Assembly: GCA_964343305.1 (NCBI GenBank)
Contig: CAYFJO010000258.1
Span: 1-15,414 of the forward strand
Length of the DNA stretch: 15,414 nucleotides
Reading direction: 5' to 3'
Source of the DNA: CAYFJO01 sp964343305
Lineage (GTDB): Bacteria; Planctomycetota; Planctomycetia; Pirellulales; Pirellulaceae
This document shows, one piece after another, positions 4,693 to 12,466 of this stretch. The position numbers and the translations under genes are program-made. A model generated the notes under the pieces. The model was not told the DNA's origin. It searched no databases and saw only the letters and a list, made by a program, of their open reading frames with translations. Positions within the stretch are counted from its first letter, which is position 1, and every line of letters begins with the position of its first letter.

Positions 4693-6222
4693 ATGTCCAG
4701 CGGTTCGACCACCGATCAAGAACTCTCGCCGTCGGCTGCTTATCTCGATCAGCAGAATGACGACTCGCCGCTGAGCGAAATGCTCGACACCCTGCCACCG
4801 TTTGTGGCTCGCGGGGCAATCTACCTGCTGCTTGGTTTGCTGGTCGTCGGAATTGCCTACTGTGGGATTTCGAAAATCGATGTGATCGAGACGGCCAGCG
4901 CCACGGTCGTGCCCGAAGGACGCATCAAGCAGGTCGAGTCGGATATCGACGGCACCTTGATGAAAATCGAAGTCGCCGAAGGGCAGTCTGTCGACCAAGG
5001 CGATGTGTTGGCCGTCATCGAGTCGAAAGAGGTTGGCACGTATTTGAGTGACTTGCGCACGGCTCAATCGGCGCTGGCGGATGTCGAGGCGGAACTGAAA
5101 GATATCGTCCCCGTGAAACTCGACACCATCAATGCCGAGGTAAAACTGCTGGACACAAAAATCGAAGGACTGCAAAAGGAACGCCAGTCGCTGACGCAAA
5201 AGATTGAAAAAGAGAAGGCCGCCTTCGTTATCGCCGAGGAAGTGCATGAAGCCGAGAAAACCAAGTACGCCGAGAAGATCGTGCGGCTAGGAATTGAGAA
5301 AGAAAACGCGGAGTCAACACTCAAGGTCTGGAACGAACGGTTTGACGCCGACAAGACTTTGCGGGAGTCCGGTGCCCTGTCGAAGTTCCAATTCCTGTCG
5401 ACGCAGTTATCACAGATATTGGCCAAGAACGAAGTCACGAAGACCGATTCGGTGTTGGTCGAAACGAAGCAAGATCAAGACATCACCGGCAAAAAGTTTA
5501 AGGCGACGCAAATTGCACACGAGCAATTGATGTTGGGATACGCCGACCAGTCGGAGAAGGCCAAGTTTTCGATTCAGGCCGCACAGGATGAACTTGCCGC
5601 CAAGCAACACGAAGCAAAGTTGTTGGAATTGGAGTCGAAGCAAAAACTCAACCAGGTCAAATTCAAATTCCAACAGGCGCTGGAAATGGCACGTCGCAAC
5701 TTGCCAGGCGTGACCGATGATGTAGTTCAAGAAATTGCCGATGGGAAGCGGTCGGCCACAAACCAGAGTTTGTTGCGAGCCCCCGTCAACGGCGTTGTGG
5801 GCAAATTGTTAGTGACGACGATTGGCGAATCGGTCAATCGTGACCAGACAATTCTGTCCCTCGTTCCTGATGATGCCACGTTGCAGGCCGAATTGTCGAT
5901 TCCGAATCATAGCATGGGTCTGATGAAAACCGGCTTAGATGTGAAATTGAAATTCGAAGCGTTCCCTTATGCGGAACACGGCGCGATTATTGGTGAGTTG
6001 ACCCGTATCGTTCCCGAAGCAGAAAACGAATCGGACACGCCGCCTTATTACCGCGCCTATTGTTCGATGAACCAGGATTACTTCCGCGTTGAAGGACAGG
6101 AAGTTTCGCTATTGCCCGGCATGACGGCCACCGCGGAAATCGTCACGGAAAGTAAATCACTATTGTCTTTTGTTTTGAAACCCTTTCTTGATTTGCAGGC
6201 TGCGAAAGAGGCGGAGAAGTAA
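4693..6222 (+). CDS. HlyD-type membrane fusion protein of a type I peptide exporter
   Basis: A 509-residue periplasmic adaptor linking the inner-membrane ABC exporter to an outer-membrane channel. After a cytoplasmic tail there is one membrane segment at about residues 38-59 (FVARGAIYLLLGLLVVGIAY). Then come the first half of the lipoyl domain (about 70-115, 'GRIKQVESDIDGTLMKIEV'), a long Glu/Lys-rich coiled-coil hairpin (about 120-355), the second lipoyl half ('LLRAPVNGVVGKLLVTTIGE'), and a beta-barrel region ending with the family motif LLPGMTATAEIV near residue 475. The length is somewhat above the usual 390-480 because of the coiled coil. The ATG at 4693 has no strong RBS. A TACAAT hexamer at 4584-4589 is a possible -10, but no CRP-type site precedes it. 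The exporter gene follows on the same strand after 134 bases that contain a repeat. Confidence 0.93.
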   Translation: MSSGSTTDQELSPSAAYLDQQNDDSPLSEMLDTLPPFVARGAIYLLLGLLVVGIAYCGISKIDVIETASATVVPEGRIKQVESDIDGTLMKIEVAEGQSVDQGDVLAVIESKEVGTYLSDLRTAQSALADVEAELKDIVPVKLDTINAEVKLLDTKIEGLQKERQSLTQKIEKEKAAFVIAEEVHEAEKTKYAEKIVRLGIEKENAESTLKVWNERFDADKTLRESGALSKFQFLSTQLSQILAKNEVTKTDSVLVETKQDQDITGKKFKATQIAHEQLMLGYADQSEKAKFSIQAAQDELAAKQHEAKLLELESKQKLNQVKFKFQQALEMARRNLPGVTDDVVQEIADGKRSATNQSLLRAPVNGVVGKLLVTTIGESVNRDQTILSLVPDDATLQAELSIPNHSMGLMKTGLDVKLKFEAFPYAEHGAIIGELTRIVPEAENESDTPPYYRAYCSMNQDYFRVEGQEVSLLPGMTATAEIVTESKSLLSFVLKPFLDLQAAKEAEK

Positions 6223-6247
6223 CTCTCTTTTCCCGCGCCACGGTGCT

Positions 6248-6326
6248 GTGTGCCACTGGCTCTGCCAGTGCAAAATCATCGCACTGCATATCGTCGTACC
6301 AAGCACTGGCAGAGCCAGTGGCACAC
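6248..6326. repeat. Composite CACTGGC/GCCAGTG palindromic element in the hlyD-exporter gap
   Basis: Two arms, GTGTGCCACTGGCTCTGCCA then GTGC and GCACTGGCAGAGCCAGTGGC then ACAC, are perfect reverse complements separated by about 30 bases. It lies between the stop of the membrane fusion gene and the start of the exporter gene. A longer in-frame start for the exporter at 6243 would translate this repeat, which argues against that start. Confidence 0.85.
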
Positions 6327-6356
6327 TTTACACGCGCCTGCGATTCACGACCGTCC

Positions 6357-9300
6357 ATGCTATCCGATCAACTGGAACAACAACTCGCCGACTTGCTTCG
6401 AGCTAATGTTGCTTTCTCGATTCTTGACGACGAGTTGATTCACCAACTGGTCGGCAACTGTCAAATGGAGACGTTCACACTTGGCCAGACGGTCGTCACC
6501 GAGGGCGACCAGGCGGACAGTGCGTATGTTGTCTACTCCGGGCGATTGCGTGTCTTTCGCAAAGGGGAAACGGGGCGACCGGTAACGCTCAACACGTTGA
6601 CTGCGGGCGACTTCTTTGGCGAGGCCGCGCTGCTCAACGAGGGGTCCCGAACGGCGTCGGTCCGCGCTTCGGAAGATGTCGTCTTGTTTCGGCTCGATCG
6701 CGCCGAATTTCAATCGCTGCTGGACAATAACCCAGAGATACGATCGTATTTCGAAATCTATATGCGGGAACGGTCAGTCGTCAATTTCCTGCAACTCGCC
6801 ACATTCCTGGGTTCCTTGAAACCGCGCGAAGTGCTGGACTTGCTGGCCCAATTGCATCCCCGCGATTTTGCGGCGGACGAGAAAATCATTCAGCAAGGCG
6901 ATCCGGGTGACGAGATGTACATCATCCGGTCGGGTGAAGTCAAAGTTGTGATCGAATCGAACGGGTCGGAAAAGCTGATTCGCAATCTTGGCGAAGGTGA
7001 CTATTTCGGCGAGCGAGCGCTGATCTTGAGCGAGCCTCGATCGGCCAGTGTCATTGCCACGGAAGATAGCAAGTGCTTTACGCTCAGCCGAGCGGATTTT
7101 GACAGGTTGTTAGAATCTTCGCCGAACATCCGCGAGCAGCTCTCCGAACGACTCCAACAATATCACGTCGACGAAGAGCTGCGTGAGAAGTATGGCCTGG
7201 ACACCGCCCGGCCGGTTGAAAAACGGAAGCTGGACTTTCAAGAAGCATCGGCAAGCGCACCGCCCGTGGCCGCTCAACCAGCCGCAACGCCACGTGCCAA
7301 ACGCAAGCAACGGTTGCGAAAACGAGGCATCGGCAAGTATCCGGCCATCCGTCAACAGGACGAACGTGACTGCGGGGCCGCATCGTTAGCCATGATCGCG
7401 CGATACTACGGAATCCGATTGCCCGTCGGGCGATTGCGTGACATTTGCAACGTCGGTCGGGAAGGGGCGAGCCTGTTCAGTCTCGCTCGCGGAGCAGAAA
7501 AAGTTGGTTTCACGACGCGAGCTATTCGCACCGAATACGACCACTTGCGAAACGTCAAGATGCCCTGTATCGCACACTGGAAAGGCTATCACTATATCGT
7601 GGTCTACAAGGTGACGAAGAAGCGCGTCATCCTGGCCGATCCTGGCTATGGCTTGATCAAGATGCCGCGCAAGGAGTTCGAAGCTGGCTGGACCGGGCGT
7701 ATCCTCGAACTGAATCCCACCGTGCGATTGGAAGAGCATGAAGCGGAAAAGACGACGATGGGCCGCTTTCTGCCGTTGCTTAGACCGTTTCGCTGGTTGC
7801 TGCTCGAAATCTTTCTGGCATCGTTGGTGCTGCAATTGCTTCAACTTGCCTCGCCGATTTTCACGCAAGTGATCGTGGACAAGGTGCTGGTCCATCGCAA
7901 CGTCAAGATGCTGAACATCATGCTGGGCGGCATGATTATCATCGGCGTGTTTCAACTGCTCAGTTCGCTGCTGCGCCAATACTTGGTGATCCACGTCTCG
8001 CAGAAACTCAAGCTGCGAATGTCGAGCGACCTGTTCCGTCGCATCATGCTGCTGCCGATGCGCTTTTTCCAAACGCGGCAGATGGGCGACATCATGCAGC
8101 GTTTTACCGACAACGAGCGCGTCCAGCGGATGATGACCGGCCAGGCAATCACGACGGTGCTCAACGTTGTCATGATGTTCACTGCGCTGGCCTTGATGTT
8201 GTACTACAACGCCAAGCTAACGCTGGTCGCCCTCGTGACCGTTCCTGCCTACGTCATTCTGACGCTCGCCTTTACGCCGTTCATCAAGCGCTGGCGGCAC
8301 AAAGAATTCGAAGCACGAGCCGAAACCAGTTCTGGTTTGATCGAATCCGTCGATTGCATCGAAACGGTCAAGTCGGCCACGGCCGAGCAGAATTCGCAAT
8401 GGGAACATGAAGATCATATTATCAAGACGGCCAACATTCAGTTCCGTGTGCTGAAGCTGCAGATGTGGCTGCAGGCTTGCAGCGGGTCGCTGCAGATCTT
8501 CGCATCGACGTTTTTGCTTTGGTACGGTGCGCATTTGGTGATCGATGGTGAACTGACCGTCGGTCAATTGATGGCGTTCATGGCATTGATCGGACAAGTG
8601 ACGGCACCGATCATGTCGCTGATCGGATTGTGGGACCAGATTCAAGACATGCTCATGTCGCTGCGTCGGTTGAACGACATTCACGAAGCCGAACCCGAAC
8701 AAGATCCGCAGGCCGACGCGGTCATCCTGCCGCGGCTGCGAGGCACGATCAAGTTTGAAAACATGAGCTTCCGCTACAACGAAGACGACAAGGATGTGTT
8801 GTCGAATTTCAACCTGGAGATCGAAGCTGGCCAAACGTGCGCCGTAGTAGGGCGATCAGGCTCAGGCAAGACAACGATCATTCGCCTGTTGCAGCGGTTT
8901 CATCAGCCAACTGAAGGACGCATCCTGATAGATGGATTTGACCTAGCCAGCGGCGATGTCCGTTCGTTGCGCGACCAGGTTGGTGTCGTTTCCCAAGATG
9001 GGAGCATCCTCTCAGGCACAATCCGAGAGAACATTGCCGTTTCCGATCCCGAAGCGTCGATGGACCGCATCGTCGCAGCCGCTCGATTGGCCGATGCGCA
9101 TGGATTCATAACGGCATTTCCGATGGGCTACGACACGGTGATCGGACGTTTGGGAATTCAATTATCCGGCGGCCAGCGGCAACGCGTTTGGATTGCTCGC
9201 GCATTGCTTAAAGATCCCCGCGTTTTGATTTTCGATGAAGCGACCTCGGCGCTCGACACCGAATCCGAAAAGGCGATCCAACAAAACATGGAAGCTGTCT

Positions 9301-9470
9301 TGCACGACCGCACGGCCATCGTCATTGCCCATCGATTGTCCACGGTACAAAACGCCGATACGATCATCGTGCTTGACGAGGGTCAGATCGTCGAAAAAGG
9401 AACGCACCGCGAGTTGCTCGACGAGAAGGGACTTTACTACTACCTGTGCAGTCAACAATTGACGTTGTAG
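6357..9470 (+). CDS. Peptidase-containing ABC exporter (C39) with two N-terminal cyclic-nucleotide-binding domains
   Basis: A 1037-residue exporter predicted to cut double-glycine leaders and pump the cores. The ATG at 6357 is chosen because an upstream in-frame start at 6243 would translate a palindromic repeat. Domain 1 (about 10-135) and domain 2 (about 165-265) are cyclic-nucleotide-binding barrels. Both have intact phosphate cassettes: FGEAALLNEGSRTASVRA (Glu89, Arg98) and FGERALILSEPRSASVIA (Glu219, Arg228). After a Pro/Ala-rich basic linker comes a C39 peptidase with QQDERDCGAASL (Gln333, Cys339), HYIVV (His412) and ADPGYG (Asp428), so it looks catalytically complete. The membrane domain begins near 468. 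The ATPase has Walker A GRSGSGKT (832-839), LSGGQ (936-940), Walker B FDEAT (Asp960, Glu961) and His992. Related exporters with one such sensor domain are known, for example HetC of Anabaena. The tandem sensor beside a cyclase gene suggests export gated by a nucleotide. Confidence 0.95.
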   Translation: MLSDQLEQQLADLLRANVAFSILDDELIHQLVGNCQMETFTLGQTVVTEGDQADSAYVVYSGRLRVFRKGETGRPVTLNTLTAGDFFGEAALLNEGSRTASVRASEDVVLFRLDRAEFQSLLDNNPEIRSYFEIYMRERSVVNFLQLATFLGSLKPREVLDLLAQLHPRDFAADEKIIQQGDPGDEMYIIRSGEVKVVIESNGSEKLIRNLGEGDYFGERALILSEPRSASVIATEDSKCFTLSRADFDRLLESSPNIREQLSERLQQYHVDEELREKYGLDTARPVEKRKLDFQEASASAPPVAAQPAATPRAKRKQRLRKRGIGKYPAIRQQDERDCGAASLAMIARYYGIRLPVGRLRDICNVGREGASLFSLARGAEKVGFTTRAIRTEYDHLRNVKMPCIAHWKGYHYIVVYKVTKKRVILADPGYGLIKMPRKEFEAGWTGRILELNPTVRLEEHEAEKTTMGRFLPLLRPFRWLLLEIFLASLVLQLLQLASPIFTQVIVDKVLVHRNVKMLNIMLGGMIIIGVFQLLSSLLRQYLVIHVSQKLKLRMSSDLFRRIMLLPMRFFQTRQMGDIMQRFTDNERVQRMMTGQAITTVLNVVMMFTALALMLYYNAKLTLVALVTVPAYVILTLAFTPFIKRWRHKEFEARAETSSGLIESVDCIETVKSATAEQNSQWEHEDHIIKTANIQFRVLKLQMWLQACSGSLQIFASTFLLWYGAHLVIDGELTVGQLMAFMALIGQVTAPIMSLIGLWDQIQDMLMSLRRLNDIHEAEPEQDPQADAVILPRLRGTIKFENMSFRYNEDDKDVLSNFNLEIEAGQTCAVVGRSGSGKTTIIRLLQRFHQPTEGRILIDGFDLASGDVRSLRDQVGVVSQDGSILSGTIRENIAVSDPEASMDRIVAAARLADAHGFITAFPMGYDTVIGRLGIQLSGGQRQRVWIARALLKDPRVLIFDEATSALDTESEKAIQQNMEAVLHDRTAIVIAHRLSTVQNADTIIVLDEGQIVEKGTHRELLDEKGLYYYLCSQQLTL

Positions 9471-9659
9471 CTAACCCGACGCGCGAGTGCACGAGCGAGG
9501 GGCAATTCTAGAAGTGGTTTCAAAACCGTAGCCACGCTCGCCAGAGCGTGGGAAAGTACGAAGAACCTGCATTCTGGCGAACGCAGCTACGGCTGATTCA
9601 GGGTTTTGAAATGCGCTCTACTAATCTTCGAATCGCCCCTCGCTGGCGCGTCGGGTTAG
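9471..9659. repeat. CTAACCC/GGGTTAG-type element, copy 5, with another palindromic element nested inside
   Basis: The outer arms are CTAACCCGACGCGCGAGTGC then ACGAGCGAGGGG at the left, and CCCCTCGCTGGCGCGTCGGG then TTAG at the right. They enclose about 120 bases that are themselves an inverted repeat: GGTTTCAAAACCGTAGC with CACGCTCGCCAGAGCGTG, and CTGGCGAACGCAGCTACGGC with GGGTTTTGAAA. The element separates two convergent genes, touching the exporter stop at 9470 and supplying the isomerase TAA at 9658-9656, so it may serve as a two-way terminator. Confidence 0.8.
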
Positions 9660-10426
9660 TGATCTGAATCGAACAATTTAATCTCAACGCCGGCTTCTTT
9701 CGTTTGTTGACGCAGCCAACTCGAGAACAGTTCGTTGCGAATTGTCTGTTTCAGGTTGTCGGTCAACTTGCCCAGACGCAATTCACGGATCTGAACCAGG
9801 TGATATCCCTGGTCAGTCTTGATGGGCCCGATTGTCAGGCCGCTGCTGGCAGCGAAGACAGCCGCTTCGATCGCCGGATCGAGACTTGTTCGCGCCACGA
9901 CACCTAATCTCCCGCCTTGCGATTTGGAACGTTCGTCGATCGATGTCCGCGTGGCAAGGTCCCTGAAATCCGCTCCCTCGTCTTCGATCTGAACCAAGAG
10001 TTCTTCGGCAACTCCCTCTTCCGCAACGACGATTTGTGACAGATCTGCCGCATCGTACTTTCGCCGGTTCTCGGCAAAAGTCCTTTCCACTTGGGCATCG
10101 TCCGCGACTTGTTCGACGACTTTGTTTTTTAGCAACGTGAGTTCCAGCCGGTCCGCCAGATCATCCATTGTCATGTGATTGGCGTCCAACCACGCTTGTG
10201 TCTGCTCGGATTTGAACAGTCCGTTTTGTTTGCGAAAGCTGACCGACGCTTGCTGCAACTGCTCGCCACTCACTTCGACGCCTTGCTTTCTCGCTGCATG
10301 TTTGATGACAAGCAACTCGACGGTCGTGTTGATAAACTGTGTGTTTCCGGTGATCTTCAGCAGACGCAGCATTTCGCCCAGCGAAACGTCTGTGCCGGCA
10401 ACGTTCAATGCCACGATGTCATTCAA
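9656..10426 (-). CDS. Parvulin-like (PpiC/SurA-type) peptidyl-prolyl isomerase, cytoplasmic form
   Basis: A protein of about 256 residues with an alpha-helical SurA-N-like front (about 1-110, 'INTTVELLVIKHAARKQGVE') and a parvulin domain (about 120-235). The parvulin domain contains LSQIVVAEEG, ADFRDLATRTSIDERSKSQG, then GRLGVV and IGPIKTDQGYHLVQI, the usual parvulin landmarks. There is no signal peptide or membrane segment, unlike periplasmic SurA. The longest frame starts at the ATG at 10489, but its first 21 residues translate a palindromic repeat (CPSLALRV). The TTG at 10426-10424 has AAAGGA eight bases upstream and is the better start. The gene lies downstream of the cyclase on the same strand, convergent with the exporter. 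Isomerases of this sort are found beside HlyD/C39 exporters in other bacteria (from memory); it may help fold or hold the Pro-containing precursor peptides before export. Confidence 0.88.
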   Translation of the reverse strand: MNDIVALNVAGTDVSLGEMLRLLKITGNTQFINTTVELLVIKHAARKQGVEVSGEQLQQASVSFRKQNGLFKSEQTQAWLDANHMTMDDLADRLELTLLKNKVVEQVADDAQVERTFAENRRKYDAADLSQIVVAEEGVAEELLVQIEDEGADFRDLATRTSIDERSKSQGGRLGVVARTSLDPAIEAAVFAASSGLTIGPIKTDQGYHLVQIRELRLGKLTDNLKQTIRNELFSSWLRQQTKEAGVEIKLFDSDH

Positions 10427-10442
10427 TGGTAGGATCCTTTCA

Positions 10443-10515
10443 CTAACCCGCAGCGCCAGCGAGGGGCATGCTCGCGGTTCGCATGTCATTGCCCCTCGCT
10501 GGCGCTGCGGGTTAG
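10443..10515. repeat. CTAACCC/GGGTTAG-type palindromic element, copy 6
   Basis: Left arm CTAACCCGCAGCGCCAGCG then AGGGGCA; right arm TGCCCCTCGCTGGCGCTGCG then GGTTAG. The pairing is perfect, with the variable triplet GCA matched by TGC. It lies between the cyclase and the isomerase genes. Its right end provides the TAA stop of the cyclase gene (10514-10512), and its left end is 17 bases from the isomerase start. Confidence 0.88.
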
Positions 10516-12281
10516 TTTTTAAAGTTGATGACTCCCGCCCAGTCGTCGGGTGGTTGTCCGTTTTGTCGTTGGATCACGGCGCGATGCAGGTGGTTGGCTG
10601 TGTCGTCGGCAAGTACCGATGCAAAGATCTGTTCCGCGTCGTTCCAACGACCTTCGATAAATGCGTCAATCGCCTCTTCATGCGAGTGCACGTGTTCAGC
10701 GGACGGTGCATCCGGTTCGCCAATTGGCAGCAATAATTCACTTATTGTCATCACCGTATCCATTCCTCGGGGCCGGACACGCGCGATTCGGCGGCATCGC
10801 GTTTGCGAATCGGTCGACGCCCGGATGATCTCCGCCGTTGAATCATCGATGAGTATCGGCACTTTGAATTGTTTGGTCATCGATTGGAGCCTCGCGGCTT
10901 GATTCACCACCGTTCCGAAAACTCCAACCTTGCTTTGTTCCGGCGGACCAATTTGTCCGGCGATGCCCGCACCGTGGCCGATGCCGATGCCGATCGAAAA
11001 ACCGTTCAGCGGATGATCTGGTGACGGGTTGGCTGCCGTGAACTGCCGTTGAATTGAAAGTGCCGCACGGCAAGCTTGCAGTACGCTTTCATCCGAGGAC
11101 TTCGGCCAACCCCAAAAAGCAAGTGCCGCATCGCCTTGAAAATCGGCGATGATGCCGTCATTGTCCATAATGCCGCGAACCATCACGCTGAGCGCCTCGC
11201 TGATCTTCTTCAACAGCGCGGGCAAGTCGTCGCTCGATTGTTCGGTCTTTTTCGAAAACCCTCGCAGGTCGCAAAACAACACCGTGATTTCACTGGTTCG
11301 CGGCGTCAACAGGTCTTCGGCTTTTTCATGCGTTAGTGTCTCGACAACCGTTGGTGGAAAGAAACTGGACATGCGAGTTTGAGTCTGTTGCAACTGTCGC
11401 ACGGATCGAACCGCACCGATGAATTGAGCCATGAGTTCGGTGAATCGCATTGGCTCTTTCAGTTTTTCCTTCATCACCAGCGGAGACTCCTGGTCGAAGG
11501 ATCCCGTGACATACAGGCACCAGCCGCGAGATGACTCATCAGCGATCGGTGTGCAATAGGCCCAATCCAGATCGCCGACGTTGGTAAACTGATTTTGGTC
11601 TTCCTCGGTTTGCTCCCAAATATGCAGGACACTCTCTTCACGCGAGAGCGCTGAAACCATCAAGCGGCGACTGGGTCGAAAGCGTCCGACGTTTTCATTA
11701 CGACTATGCCAGCGAAGCAAACTTGGTTCGACTGGCTCGCCAGCACTCGTCTGCAACGATTCATTATCAAACGCCACCACAGCCGCGGCATCGCATCGTG
11801 GGATCGCTTCCAAGAGCAGATCAACCATCGAAACTGCAAACTCAGTATCGTCGCGTGATTTGGTCATCAACTCGGGAATCGTTGCCAGCAACTCAACCGA
11901 GTGCTTCTGGACAATCTCGACCTGTCGCAGTTCGTCGCGGCCAAATGCAAACTCTTCGACCTCGCCTTCATCGGGATCAGGCGCATCCACTTGAAACTGA
12001 AACACCGTTTGGCCGATGCGAAATTCGTCGCCAGATTCGAGTTCCAGCGAATTGAAATGCTGGTCGTTTTGAGCCAGATAGTTTCGGGCTCCATCCAGTT
12101 TTTTTACGACGACCTTGTCGTTGTCGCAGCGAAGATGTGCGTGAACACGGGAGATTTGCCGATCCCACGGAACGGAAATGTCGCAATCAGACGATCGGCC
12201 CAACTTGAGGATCTTGCCGTTGTCGAGAGACTTGTCGAACTTTTGATTGGGTTCGGGACCAATAATTCGTAACTGTGACAT
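10512..12281 (-). CDS. Class III adenylate/guanylate cyclase with FHA and GAF-like domains
   Basis: A 589-residue cytoplasmic cyclase. Residues 1-100 form an FHA phosphothreonine-binding domain (GRSSDCDI, then SRVHAHL at 44-50). Residues about 125-300 look like a GAF domain (LATIPELMTKSRDD...VVAFDNES...WCLYVTGSF). The catalytic domain (about 328-515) has the metal-binding aspartates Asp338 (FCDLRGFS) and Asp384 (FQGDAALAFWG), and the transition-state pair Asn460 and Arg464 (VVNQAARL), so it should be active. The positions that select adenine (Lys, and Asp or Thr) read Asp380 and Gly453, so the product cannot be named from sequence. A C-terminal 70-residue tail with 'GRWNDAEQIFASVL...PPDDWAGV' is typical of this cyclase class. 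The ATG at 12281 has GGAG eight bases upstream. The isomerase gene follows. It probably feeds the nucleotide-binding domains of the exporter. Confidence 0.93.
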   Translation of the reverse strand: MSQLRIIGPEPNQKFDKSLDNGKILKLGRSSDCDISVPWDRQISRVHAHLRCDNDKVVVKKLDGARNYLAQNDQHFNSLELESGDEFRIGQTVFQFQVDAPDPDEGEVEEFAFGRDELRQVEIVQKHSVELLATIPELMTKSRDDTEFAVSMVDLLLEAIPRCDAAAVVAFDNESLQTSAGEPVEPSLLRWHSRNENVGRFRPSRRLMVSALSREESVLHIWEQTEEDQNQFTNVGDLDWAYCTPIADESSRGWCLYVTGSFDQESPLVMKEKLKEPMRFTELMAQFIGAVRSVRQLQQTQTRMSSFFPPTVVETLTHEKAEDLLTPRTSEITVLFCDLRGFSKKTEQSSDDLPALLKKISEALSVMVRGIMDNDGIIADFQGDAALAFWGWPKSSDESVLQACRAALSIQRQFTAANPSPDHPLNGFSIGIGIGHGAGIAGQIGPPEQSKVGVFGTVVNQAARLQSMTKQFKVPILIDDSTAEIIRASTDSQTRCRRIARVRPRGMDTVMTISELLLPIGEPDAPSAEHVHSHEEAIDAFIEGRWNDAEQIFASVLADDTANHLHRAVIQRQNGQPPDDWAGVINFKN

Positions 12282-12466
12282 TCAGTTAACTCCAACACCA
12301 CAGTGAGTGTTGTGTACATTCTACTCAATCCGCAGCAATGCAAAACTCTGCCGACTGGGTAACAAATTTCGATTATTCCGAATGGCCGATGGTAGCGAAA
12401 AGACTGGACGAATCGGTTAATCATGTCGATTTCTTCAGTAAAGTCTTTTCTTATCGGGAGTCGATC

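Noticed and set aside
6243..6356. N-terminal extension of 38 residues for the exporter
   Set aside because: It translates the palindromic CACTGGC element; the ATG at 6357 starts directly before a normal sensor domain.
7386..8834. Long minus-strand frames inside the exporter gene
   Set aside because: They mirror the GC-rich coding strand of a protein with full motifs and show His/Gln/Asp-rich low-complexity sequence without any domain.
10427..10489. N-terminal extension of 21 residues for the isomerase
   Set aside because: The residues come from the right arm and loop of palindromic copy 6 (CPSLALRV), a common false N-terminus beside such repeats.
12338..12466. Upstream start for the exported hypothetical protein
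   Set aside because: It would bury the signal peptide 43 residues inside the protein; the ATG at 12467 has a good RBS.
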